A stretch of DNA of 64,000 nt from Drechslerella dactyloides (taxonomy: Eukaryota; Ascomycota; Orbiliomycetes; Orbiliales; Orbiliaceae): the NCBI GenBank assembly GCA_020064725.1, contig JAGTWJ010000011.1:62001-126000 (forward strand), given 5' to 3'. The notes beneath the pieces are model-generated. The model was given only the letters and a program-made list of their open reading frames with translations, did not search any database and had not been told where the DNA came from. Below are positions 22,761 to 33,900 of this stretch, piece by piece; within the stretch, counting starts at the first letter, position 1, and each line of letters begins with the position of its first letter. The translations under genes and the position numbers were made by a program.

Positions 22761-23765
22761 ATGGCCATCCTCAGCACGCTGGCGGGCTGCCTGACGCCGC
22801 TGTCTCTCCTGTCCTTCGCTCTACCCGCCCTCATTGCCTCTGAAGGGTCAGCCTTCTACCCAGGCTCTGCTATTTTTAAGATGGCCTCTTCAGCGGCCTT
22901 TGTCTGGCGGTCGCTGGCCCCGGCCGTGCCAAACACTGCTGCCATGTGGATCACGGCCTCCCTCGGCTGCGGCCTCATTGGCGACTTCTGTCTAATCCCC
23001 TCTTGGAAGTCCTACCACTCGCCAGGGGGCGGCCACGAAGGCGACTCTGTCTGGTTCAAAATCGGCATGCTGGCCTTCATGCTTAACCACGCGGGTTACC
23101 TGGTCGCCTTCCTCCAGGACCTCGCACGCATGGACTGGCGCCTATTTGCCGTCGTCTTTGTTGCCTGCGTCGCTGCGGGCGACGTCGCCGGAATGCCCGT
23201 TCCCTGGCGCAAGGACCACACTCAGTCTCCTTCTCCACGACTGCCTACCATCTCGACAAGCCTGAAAAACACCGACATCCCGTCCTCGCCGCTCGATCGG
23301 TCGGAGCCGTCTTCCCGACCACGGACGAGCGACTCGGGCGTCACAGACCTCTCAATCTCCATCCCAGCGACGCCCAAGTCCGCCTCGTCATCCTCTTCCC
23401 CATCGCCGACCGCCACCTCTGCCACTCCGCTGCTCCCGTCACAACAGCAGTCTTCCATAATCCCCAAGCTCGCCATCCCTGCGGACATGAAGCCGCTCAT
23501 CGTCATCTACCAGCTCATCATCACGACCATGGTCGCTTCCGCTGCCGGAACACGCGGTCTGTCGAGCCCTCGGATGCTGGGTGCCGGCATGTTCATGATC
23601 TCAGACGTCATCGTCGCCTGGGACACGTTTGGCGTCAAGCCAGCGGCTCAGCAGCCCGTCGACGCGAAGAAGAAGTGCGGTCGGGACGGATGGCTGCTAC
23701 GAGGGGTCGGGTGGGTGCTATATTTCGGCGGGCAGTATCTGCTGGCTGCGAAGGGTTCTCGGTAA
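22761..23765 (+). CDS. YhhN/TMEM86-family membrane protein (lysoplasmalogenase-like)
   Basis: A single exon encodes 334 residues. Seven to eight hydrophobic helices are visible, with family-type segments SSAAFVWRSL, ASLGCGLIGDFCLIPSW, FKIGMLAFMLNHAGYLVAFL, GAGMFMISDVIVAWDTFG and a closing GWVLYFGGQYLLAAKG. The acidic residues in GDFCL and SDVIVAWD match the conserved pattern of the YhhN family, whose animal members TMEM86A/B hydrolyse the vinyl-ether bond of lysoplasmalogens. Fungi generally lack plasmalogens, so the fungal substrate may differ. Between helices 4 and 5 a long Ser/Pro/Thr-rich insertion (about residues 153-233) is present; it is probably disordered and cytosolic and is a possible phosphorylation platform. 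The start is the first ATG and sits directly before the first helix. Confidence 0.85.
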   Translation: MAILSTLAGCLTPLSLLSFALPALIASEGSAFYPGSAIFKMASSAAFVWRSLAPAVPNTAAMWITASLGCGLIGDFCLIPSWKSYHSPGGGHEGDSVWFKIGMLAFMLNHAGYLVAFLQDLARMDWRLFAVVFVACVAAGDVAGMPVPWRKDHTQSPSPRLPTISTSLKNTDIPSSPLDRSEPSSRPRTSDSGVTDLSISIPATPKSASSSSSPSPTATSATPLLPSQQQSSIIPKLAIPADMKPLIVIYQLIITTMVASAAGTRGLSSPRMLGAGMFMISDVIVAWDTFGVKPAAQQPVDAKKKCGRDGWLLRGVGWVLYFGGQYLLAAKGSR

Positions 23766-25214
23766 TTTTCTCCTGGCAGGGTGATATCACTGGAAGTTAC
23801 TAGAACAACGAGAGGCTACCATAACCTACTCAAAACTACCAGAGTCTCCTAGGGCCTATACTCTACGAGACCATAGTGTCCTTGCTTCACCGCCCTTCGT
23901 TGGCCGCGGTGACAGTTGATGTGCTCTTGGAGTACATGCTGTATATATTAGTGTCTGTTTTTGTTGTGCTTGATCGATATCGGTCTTGACTTAATGAGTA
24001 GTACTAGCGCGCACAAATACCCATGAGATATTATTACGAAATAGTTTACGATGTACGATGGTGTGCTAACCGTCCTTCATGTCCATATTCTCTTCGCGTG
24101 ATCCTCATGCATGATTTCCACGAACAATCTACGGTCACCGGTCGCTGGTAATCGTAGTGTAGGCGTATACAAACATTGTGCTGGTTCCGAACTAATGCGA
24201 CTAGCTCTAGAATACATCGGCGCACCATCCGATAGACCGAACTATGAATCTGTATAGACCCTACGTATAGCTTACTCGTTGCTTCGCTAAATCGATCGTT
24301 CATAGCTCTTTAGAACGATTAAAACCCGAGATCACGGCTTCCGGTGTCGTTTTGCCAGCCCACCGTGCACCATGCTGTTTCCATGAAATCGACGATATAT
24401 CGATGCAGGTATATGCTTTCACTATCGATGGCTGATCAATGGGCTTTCGCTCTAGTTACCTCATATTCTACCAGATATTACATCATTACGCATGACTGGG
24501 TTTCCTGTCTCCGGTTCTAGCCCTCCCTCCGAATACAACCGCGTTAGCTTGAATCTCCATGTACAGAATACCCCCACGCACGAGATTCCCTGGTCTTTTA
24601 GCAGGCGTGCTAGTCTTGCTAATCAAACTATTCGAGTTATGTAATCGTCCGAATGTATGAACTTATCGTCCCGGAGCTCTTTGCAAGGCATTCCTTAGTG
24701 ATCCGGCACTCCTATCCTGTCGTCGTTTACGATAGAGCCACACGGAATGAGACTGCATGCTCAATCTTGGAAGTAGTGGTATACTACATGTATATGTACA
24801 ACAGCCCAGATAATATCACTCGTCATGGCACGCACTCCTACCTAGTGCTGGAAACATGATACTCTCACTCTCTTTAGTACAGTAACCTTATATATAGATG
24901 CGCACTTAAGCCGGTCACTCCCAAGAGCTCCATTGCAGGGCGGGTGGCGTCGAATGAAGGCGTGTACTGTATCTTTATTACTTAACATGATATCGATATG
25001 GTGAGGGACCTGATAATATCGATATGGGATGATGGGACGCAGTGCTCGCCAGATATATATCGAGTGAATCATCATTCAGATTGGCGGCGTGAGAATGCGC
25101 ACAGAGATACGCCGATAAACCCAGCCAAGTTGAAGCAAAATAAAACCGCTCGAGGACATATCATGAGATGCGGTCCGCCGATGCTTGTATCTTCTAAATG
25201 ACGCGGCGCCAGCT

Positions 25215-25280
25215 ATGCATGGTCTCGCAAGCTAAACCTACGTAGAAGGGAGGGCCTGGTTTACGAGACCAGCCATGCAT
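25215..25280. repeat. Hairpin repeat copy (GTCTCG family)
   Basis: The left arm 25215-25238 starts ATGCATGGTCTCGCAAGC. The right arm 25258-25280 ends GAGACCAGCCATGCAT and pairs with it with small gaps. The core GTCTCGYAA matches the copies at 37, 45, 47, 54 and 55 kb. Confidence 0.6.
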
Positions 25281-25316
25281 GGTTGCTTGAGTATAATTGT
25301 AGAATGGCGGCAACCC

Positions 25317-25338
25317 ACCTTGTGCATGCGCATAAGGT
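25317..25338. repeat. 22-nt near-perfect palindrome
   Basis: ACCTTGTGCATGCGCATAAG (first 20 nt) folds on itself with a central GCATGC. It lies 37 nt after the hairpin repeat and may be a cruciform or a protein-binding site. Confidence 0.5.
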
Positions 25339-25872
25339 AGCGCCCTATAGGGACTCGGCTATGATAAGGCTACCAGGCTGAGTACAAGCAAGCAGCTGAT
25401 TCCGAATTCCGATAATGCAGGATCTCGCAAATCAAGTGCTGCCCATTGTCAACCATTGGACAGCTGGGCGTACAGGCAAAATATGTGATCTCTAGGCCAC
25501 TGAGTTATATTGTTACCTAGGCCATAGGTATATAGATACCAGGTATCGATAAACTTTAGCGGATCTAGCTAGGCGCCACAGAATAAAACTCTGAAGCAGA
25601 TCACGATGGATCGATTATAATATACACCCCGCTACCAAGCTTGCAAGTTGATAGACGCACTCATACCATATAATCGCCTGTGCTACTGTAAGAAAACCAT
25701 GGCACCTAGCTTGTCTATCTATATTTTGACAGGTATATCTCTCGAACTCAACGCATATAGTGAAAACAACGAATATAGATGCTTCCTCAGCAGAGTAATA
25801 GTCATATCTGAAGAGTATTCCACTCACGGGGACTTGATCGCCAATGTGTTAACTTGCCTACTAATCTGTAGC

Positions 25873-25879
25873 TATAAAA
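25873..25879 (+). promoter_or_regulatory. TATA box of the 26023 gene
   Basis: TATAAAA lies 144 nt upstream of the ATG at 26023, on the same strand. Confidence 0.55.
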
Positions 25880-26022
25880 GCCTGGTCTCCCCCTCACAAG
25901 TAGCCACTTTCCATAGATCTATTCCAAACACAATAGATCTGAGCTCCACATAGGCTTTTTCCAGCCTCACAACCCTTCTAAGTTAACTTATAACGTTAAC
26001 TTATACCATACGCGCCGCGAAC

Positions 26023-26928
26023 ATGTCTGGTCTTCAAATGGAAGCCGTGAACCCGGCCCGCTACAACAGTAGAGACATGAGTGGTGATGAGCCACCCGAT
26101 CTCTATCCGGCCGGGTCAACTGAGGAGGAGGAGGAGATACCACCCCTTTACGGCTCCTTCAAGTACTGGTGGTGGTTTGTCAAGACCTACCGGGCACCGA
26201 TTCTGCGAGCATTCAACACCATATACCCGCTGGTGCATATGCTCGCCTGGTCTCTCAGCGCGACTCTCTTGGCTGCGAATGGAGAACGAAGTATGTGCCC
26301 CCCCTCTTTTACCCTGCTCTGCATCTAGCAAGCGGTGGACTTACTAACCATGTTGAAAACCTCACAGCGTTAAACGAGTTCATCCAGCGCGTCGAGCCAA
26401 CGCCTGAGAGCAGAGACTTCATCGAGTATCTGAAGTCTACTCGTCTGAGCTGGGTCTTTCCCCTATGCATGCTCACGTTCGGTAAGTTGTCTGTTTCCTT
26501 ACCGCGAGAGCCAAGGTCATCAGCGGAAACAATATGCTGACTATAGTGGATTCAAAACAGAGATGCTGTGCGGCTTCTTCACCCTGTACTCCATCCTCGA
26601 TGGGTACTTCAGAAACGTCCGACCGTGGCTCCGGAAGCCAAAGGGCAGCGAGGGCTTCCGAAAAAGCCAATACAACAGGATCATGGTCCCGGCCCTTAGG
26701 CGCGTAACCGGTGTTGACACGGAGGACGAGGAGGAGGCGGGGCTGGCAGAGGCGAGAGAGGTGGCAGCGTGTCGGCACAAGCTTCGACTCCGTGACCGAT
26801 TAAGATTGGACCCGGAAGTCGAGGAGCTTGTCCTGCAGATAATAGTGGCGCACCGGAACGAGTGGAAACGGCGTACCCAACGTTTCCGCAGAGACTCTAA
26901 CCGGGCAACGTCAGACCCACCAGAGTAG
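26023..26928 (+). CDS. Small two-helix membrane protein, unknown
   Basis: Three exons, 26023-26290, 26368-26481 and 26561-26928, encode 249 residues. Introns are 77 and 79 nt with clear GTATGT and GTAAGT donors, and frame is kept across both. The N-terminus is acidic (STEEEEEIPPLYG). A first hydrophobic segment, YPLVHMLAWSLSATLLAAN, lies at about residues 67-85. A second forms across intron 2, LSWVFPLCMLTFEMLCGFFT. The C-terminal 90 residues are highly charged, with Arg/Glu-rich stretches (EEAGLAEAREVAACRHKLRL), possibly a coiled coil. I recognise no family. The even frame, good splice sites and upstream TATA make it likely to be real. It is probably an organelle or plasma-membrane protein of fungal-restricted type. 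Confidence 0.72.
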
Positions 26929-28813
26929 GGCGACGCCACTTTATTGCCTGCAATACGCTGCTGCCTCTTGATTAGTCTTAATGCATGCATTTGATTTTGT
27001 TCATAGCGATGTTTTGGATAAGACTGTACAATAAATATCATTCGAAATTTACATCTCATCGATCGATGCCGTCTGGTTAAGACATTATCAAACGGAGAAC
27101 GAAGAATCATATCCATATATAGCTCACCATGGGCTGCAGGATCGAGACGTAGGATCTTGACTAACAAGTCAGAATGTTTCCACGACTGCCCGCAGAGTAG
27201 TCTACAGGCGGAGAGGGTGCCTTCCTGGACGTGCGCAGATTATGTGGTCTCAACTTGCGGACTTATGAGGCAACAAGGTAGCTAGACTGCAGTATTGCTG
27301 TCGTCCACCAATGTGCTCACGGAATAGCTGGCCAGACGGCAAATTACTTGTCAAAATTACTTGTCCGTTCCTGCATCTGACCTCAATGTGGGCAAGGAAA
27401 CACTAAGGGGACAAGTTGTAGCTACCTGCGTTATTGTATCGTCTATTTTGCTCTAATTGTACATATCTGCATGGGAAGTCCGATGATCCAGCGACGCCAA
27501 GACTTGAATATCGTGAATCTTTACTAGCTTCCTAGATAACTACAATCCACCCTCATTAAAATAGAAATAGATTTAGCGACTGTTCACTCGGAAGCCGCTG
27601 TTGTATCGGCTGCTCCCGGATTTATAGGGCCTTGGCCTCGAGTAACATGTGAAAGAAGAAAGAGTTCGTCATGATTTTCTTTTTCTTAAGAAAAAGACCC
27701 GAAGTAATCCTTGATTAAGTGCTCACTTCAGTTTGCATATATATATATCCTGTCAAAAGGGTTTGCTTCACTAGGTTGAGCTCGCCCGGAAATAATGACG
27801 TCGTATGGTCATTATATCATATTCCTGCGGCACCGTCTTGTGACATTGCTACAGGCACCTCGATGACGCTGAATTTGGTCGTATCCCTCTGGGATACTAC
27901 AGCTATAGCTCCAATATGCATAGTAAAAATTAATTTCTAAGAAATTTACCAGAAACAACGCGTTTTCCAAATCTCAACCCGTTTATGAAATAGGGGGTGT
28001 GGTATCGTTCCTTAGAGAGTTTCCGGGGAAATTATCCGACCTAGCCGTCAATGACCTATTTACTCCCAGGGGGATATTTGCGCAGCGAGACAACTGAGTC
28101 CTCATGAAGTCCCGGCGTCCCTATCATCCCTTCAGGGATGCTAAGATGGTATTTATTTAGGAAAAAGCGCAATCCAGCGTGCCCTGTACGCTTGGTGCGT
28201 CGGATATTCCACCAATCAGATGCCAGTATCGGTCCTCATTCGAAGTCGACACTAGTTCGACAACGCTCGGCTCCAAGATATTCATCTTGCGATCAATCCA
28301 AGGTTCAAACTACAGCCTAAACTTATCCGCAGTGTTCAAATTTTCCGCGTAGTACTCTCAAGTTTTGGAGACGTTGAACTGATCCACGGTTCTCGGGTTT
28401 GGCTCCCGCTGCAACCGTGGACTGTTGATCATGAAACGCTGGTCCAAGTGGGTCCGCCGAGGCTGCAGCTCGCCCAAGCTATCAGAACATCGCCAAACCA
28501 TATTGAATTTAGCCTTCGGGACCTTGCGATACCTTGCGGGGGGGCGATCGGGAACTAACGAGCGTATTGACGAAAAATCGGAATCAAACAGTCCGATGAG
28601 TGTTTTATGATAGTTGTAGTGTAGTCATATAATTGGCCCTGGGCCTTACGAAATCGATGTGGAACCATCGTATTATATCCAAAAATTATAAAAGAATGGG
28701 ATTGGCGGCCGACCGTTCTATTGATCGTCTGTCAAACTAAGCCTACGGTATCGCTGTAACTCATTATACATCACGACTCATATATAGAAAATACCTGGCT
28801 TGAAGCTTGCACA
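26929..28813. other. Intergenic region
   Basis: About 1.9 kb. A 9-bp perfect stem TCCACGGTT/AACCGTGGA with a 21-nt loop lies at 28383-28421. A TATAAAA at 28687-28693 probably serves the GH12 gene. No coding gene is supported. Confidence 0.5.
28687..28693 (+). promoter_or_regulatory. TATA box of the CBM1-GH12 gene
   Basis: TATAAAA lies 121 nt upstream of the ATG at 28814. A second weaker TATATAG at 28781 is too close to the ATG. Confidence 0.5.
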
Positions 28814-30046
28814 ATGAAGCAGGCTGCTTTCGCCATCGCGGTTATTGCCGCCGGCGTCGCTAACGCGCAATCCCCAGCATATGGACAATGTGAGTACGGG
28901 AGACCTAGCTTGTGGCAATTCACAAAGATCTCACAGGCTCTATAGACGGCGGTGTCAACTGGACTGGCCCAACTTCTTGCGTATCTGGCTATACGTGTGT
29001 CTATAGTAATCCTTATTATTCGCAATGCGTCCCAGGCAGTGGCGGTGGCGGCACGACGACCAGAACTACCACTACTGCTAGGACTACAACAACGTCACGG
29101 GTTACTACGACTACGAGATCAACAACTACTCGCACTACCACTAGCGCAACCGGTGTCTCCACGAGCGCTGATTTCTGTGGCCAATGGGACTCCAGAGACA
29201 CAGGCACTTTTATCCTCTATAACAACCTCTGGGGCTCGGGCGCAGCTACGTCTGGTTCTCAATGTACCGGGCTGGACTACGCAAGCGGAAACACCATCAG
29301 ATGGCATACGACATGGAGTTGGCAAGGTGGCCCATAGTATGTTATAACTTGTCTGCCTGTCACGAATCAGGCATTCACGATAGAATATCAATAACCGATA
29401 AATTTGCCCATTAGCAATGTTAAGAGTTTCGCCAATGCCAATCTCAAGTTTACGCCAAAGCAACTCAGTGCTTTGACCACCATCCCGACAACCATGACAT
29501 ACACGTAGGTGCCGAACAGCTCTATCTCGTTTGAAGAGTGTATGGCGTATACTGATATCTACGCGTAGCTATGCGAACACTAACGGCATGGTCGCCAACG
29601 TTGCCTACGACCTGTTTACAGCATCGACCTCTGGCAGCAGCTCCTCAAACTACGAGATCATGATCTGGCTAGGCGCTTACGGCGGTGCCGGCCCAATTTC
29701 TAGCTCTGGTAGCACAATCGCCACGCCCACAATTGACGGGATCACGTGGAAACTCTATACCGGCCCTAATGGTTCCATGACTGTCTACAGCTTCGTCGCG
29801 AGCAATGCTCCGGTCACTAACTGGAGTGGTGATTTGAATAACTTCCTCAAGTATCTTACTACTAATCAAGGCGTGTCGAGAAGCCAGTACCTTAACAGTA
29901 AGTGGTGCCCGCACTCTGATGCAACAATTCATAGGCGTCTACAGCTCTAACATGAATGATCCGCAGCTGTCCAAGCCGGAACGGAACCTTTCCTTGGCAC
30001 CAATGCCAGGTTCACCGTCACTAACTTCTCTGTTGCCGTCAACTAA
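28814..30046 (+). CDS. Secreted GH12 endoglucanase/xyloglucanase with N-terminal CBM1
   Basis: Five exons: 28814-28889, 28937-29336, 29415-29504, 29569-29897, 29967-30046, giving 324 residues. The signal peptide is MKQAAFAIAVIAAGVANAQ. A CBM1 cellulose-binding domain follows (GGVNWTGPTSC, YTCVYSNPYYSQC), then a Thr/Arg-rich linker (TTTRTTTTARTTTTSRVTTT), then a GH12 domain. The catalytic nucleophile is the Glu in YEIMIWLG (about E218) and the acid/base is the Glu in QAGTEPF (about E305); both are intact. The enzyme should cleave beta-1,4-glucan or xyloglucan outside the cell. Intron 1 has two possible acceptors nine bases apart (exon 2 at 28937 or 28946). The first keeps the CBM1 cysteine after YGQ, so I chose it. 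All introns are 47-78 nt. Confidence 0.93.
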
Positions 30047-30944
30047 ACAATCTGTTGAATTGATGAGCAACCCTCCTATCAGTGTATCTACGCCTATATG
30101 TATATATGGTGTCATGGCATTGTCTCGGGCCGGAATGAGAGATAAGAAGGCAGGAAGCGTAAAGGCATCGGAGCCATCCAAATGCGTATATGCATATATG
30201 CCGCTCTCGCGTACATCACTTTGGTGATTCTACCAAATTCAAGAAATTTCTCGCTCCTGGTTTACACACATCATCAGTACTATCATTGTTGGAACTACTC
30301 GCTAATAGCGCGTGGCGTTATTTCTTCATGAGAAAAAAATTACATCTGAGAAGGACCTCATTATGTCTCCTCGAATAAGAGAGAAAAAATGTGACCACCT
30401 ATGCTGTAATAGTAGTAGGTATTCACGCTATAGACATATTTGGTGTAAATGTGTGCAGAGCTAGTTACTGTCACGATGAATTGTCCTTGAGCCTAATCAG
30501 GTAATTATGTGGCTTTGTTGGGGTTAGAGACCAGCAACGCAATCAGATGTTACTGATTGACGCGTGGATATGTAGTTGGGATGCATTTTGGATATTTCTT
30601 TGTTCGGCCCGGCATGTTTCGACCACACAGCATCCTTTTTTCTTTGACATCTAACTGGTAAGACCCCTTTCATCCAACCTAGACTGTCAGCGATCGTGGC
30701 ACTATACGTACGATCCTCGAGGTGCTAATCAATGTGCCGCTTTGTTTGGAGCTTACAGGTTCATACTGTCGGTTTCTCCAGATCTTCCAGTCCCTTCGAA
30801 GAGATCTGCGACTAGAGCTGCAGAGACCAACTTGTCAGGACTGCGGTACCGGCACCTTACTTTCTTCACTATACCCTATTTCTCACTACACAAAATATCA
30901 CGTTAGCACTTCATCACATACAAATTCAATATCAGCGCGCCAGA
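30047..30944. other. Intergenic region
   Basis: About 0.9 kb: 3' flank of the GH12 gene and promoter of the large AT-hook gene. No feature beyond that is seen. Confidence 0.5.
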
Positions 30945-33900
30945 ATGGGCAGCCGACGCCCTGTCGACGCCCGGTGGCTCGACGATGATACCTTCGAGTA
31001 CAATGGACCATTCAAGTGCTCACGGACAACTCCATATAGCCGCAGGCGCAAAGCCGGGCTCCCGCTCGATGTCCCCTTCGACGGGAACCGTCTCGACCCG
31101 ACCATCGCCGACTCGCTAAATGCAATGTTGAGCTCGACGGAGGAGCCGTCGAGTCTTCTCAGTGATCAACTGGAAGACTTGAAAGACTCCGAGGCTGCGC
31201 AAGTTGACGACTGGTTCGTTCCGATAAATGGGCAGGAGGATAATCTCACTGGCCTTGCCGGAAATTTCGACTATGTGAAGTGGAATACAATGGTGGTGAC
31301 TTCTTTCGTCAAGCAGTCCCAGCTTGGGACGCACTTGCAGGAGCTCGTTAAGGTCCATCCACCAGTCGAGTTGCATCGGGAGTTCGAAGATGCAAGTGGC
31401 AAGCTCAAGAGGGCGGCCATCATGGGTAAGATGGACTTTCAGAAAAAATATGGCACTGCGGACATTCAAAAACTCAACAAGGAGACGAAAGAGATCATCG
31501 TAGGGGGGTTGGCTACAGGCACCCCCCTACCAGGCGGCACAATGGCTCCGCCGCCTGTCGACTTGACGGCATTGACCCGCGAGCTTGATGTCTCGGAGAC
31601 TAGTGGGGACGACGAGGGCGTCCCGGCTTGGAGAAAGCTAAATCCACCCCCGACTGGCGCAGATGCTGTTCCCCATCCCTTAGCAGCAAAGTATGCCGGG
31701 GACAACTTTCTTCCTCTGGATGCGGCAGGAAACTGGGTGCCACCAGTAACCCTTCCTGAGAGGGATCTGAGGAGCCTCCTGGATAAGGACGACCCACTTT
31801 ACGACGTCCTCTTGCGGGCTGCCAATGACATAATTCGGGAACGAGCAGGTGAAGAAATAACCCCATTACCTTCGCACAAGGAATCGCCCAAGACAACACC
31901 TGCAGAGACGGCGTCTATCAGAAAACTCGTCTTTGAGGATCCGAGAACCCTACCAAACTTTTCGCGAAGGAAGTGGCCAGCCCTCAAGAAGTATCTAGGA
32001 CGAAAGAGATGGCACCTGATCCCTGTAGCTTGCGAAGTCAATGAGGAGCTCCGATGGTGGTTACTAGTCATTGATATGCAGGTCCAGCGACGGTCTGGGG
32101 TGCCCGAGCGAACGGCGGGCAAGGAGAAACAACCTCACCGCGCATTGTGGGTGTTCGACCCATGTGCGACATCCACCAAATTCGAAACGGTGGGACATGG
32201 GGAGACTCTGGACAACGATATCATTTTCCTCGGTCAAGTTCCACTCTACCTTTCTCATTTGATGGACGTCGAGCTTAAAGGTTTAGCCTGGAAGGAGACC
32301 CCAGTAATCTTTCCACAGTCTCGCAATGTAGAAGGCTTGCGAAATCTCCAGTCCAAGACTCTCCCACCCGATCATTACGACCTTCCAGGACGATTCAGAC
32401 ACTTCGAAACGACCGTGATCGCAGGTGGCAGACGCATACATAACAATAGAAATCCTCAGACAGGCGTAGAGATTATCCACGCCATGGCGCGCATTCTGTG
32501 GCTGATCGAAATGGAGGATGCAAAGCTCCAACCAGCCTGGAGGCACATGAACGCTGATACCCTTAGCTGCCTGTCTCCAGTACTAATGCCAGGATTTGAT
32601 GTCTCAATGCCACGTCAACATGAGATAGACGAAGGGAACGACAATGATTCTTCTCAGAACAAAATGAGAACCGAGACTATGACCGAAGTTCAGCAATACT
32701 TCAACAAGGCGTATCTGGTATGTTCTTCCGTGGCATCTTATGATTTTTCGACCGATAACGATCCCTTGGTCAGCAACAGTGGAGCTTGCTATGGGTCGTG
32801 CCTTAATAATCATCGATATGTCACATATGGAGTCATAAGGACTAACCAATGTCATTATTGTATAGAAAGCAATCCCTTTTAGAAGGGGCGTCCCAGACAA
32901 AATTCCGGACGTAGCTTACGATATGCTGAGTGCTGTCTACAGCGGTCATCCTACTACCTGGAGCCTCATTACGAAATCCTTCAATCAAGGCGCTCATGGA
33001 GTGCTGATTGGTATGAACCTCGAAGCTTGCACCAAGCACAGCGACTGTTCCAATTGCAATATCGCACACTGTGCGATGGCGCTCGGAACAAGGGTCATTC
33101 TCCATGGGTAGGTCCTCGATCCTTCAACCATTGATTCTAGACGCCTGTGAAGAAAGACCGTATTATATACGCGATATCTGCAGGGATATGGATTTTCCAA
33201 ATCCCGGAAAGTCTGGCTCGTAGACAGAGTAGTGACTTCGCGCATGCAGCTAACAAAATTGACAGAAAAAAATCGAACCATCCTTTTGATAACCCTAAGA
33301 CAGAATTTTGGGGCAATGTTGAGGCGATGGAAATCCTAGAGGGCTTGCCCAACGCTGAGAAAGACAGCTCGAAGTTCGGTTGTAACTACAATCGGTACGA
33401 ATATCTTCGCCAAGGTACGTCAAAAATTCATGAACTGAATTATTTCCGGAGGGAGTTTGCGAGAACGAATACCCTCCGAAGCGGAGAACACACTGTCCCA
33501 AACCGCCTGCAGGATACGGCTTTCCTACGCACAGGTCTACAACATCAGCATTTAGGGTGCTCTGCGGGTTCATTTAACTTCCGTAGTACCAGCCGTACTA
33601 ACTGGAACACTTTTTGACCTTGTAGACTTCGAAGGGAGCGGGACAATGCCACGCGACGGTGGGCCTCAAGACCCAAGCGCTATTATAGAACAAGAATACC
33701 CACAGTCTATGATATCGCTTATAATAGACGACAACGGCCAAGGTCTGATCCATGTTGGCAACCGACCAAACAGCATTTGGACCGTAAACGGCGCCAAGGT
33801 TACGCAGAGTGAACTAATTGACAGATTCAGCCACATCACTTACCTGTATGGCAACGGCAAGCACTGGCTCTGGCTGAGGCGATTCACCGCCTGCGAGTCT

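Larger units (their letters stand above)
23766..26022. other. Intergenic region with palindromic repeats
   Basis: About 2.3 kb without a supported gene. It contains the hairpin-repeat copy at 25215-25280 and a near-perfect 22-nt palindrome at 25317-25338. Both are listed separately. Confidence 0.5.

Noticed and set aside
28383..28421. Stem-loop TCCACGGTT...AACCGTGGA as a tRNA
   Set aside because: It has only one stem. It is too short and lacks the D, anticodon and T arms.
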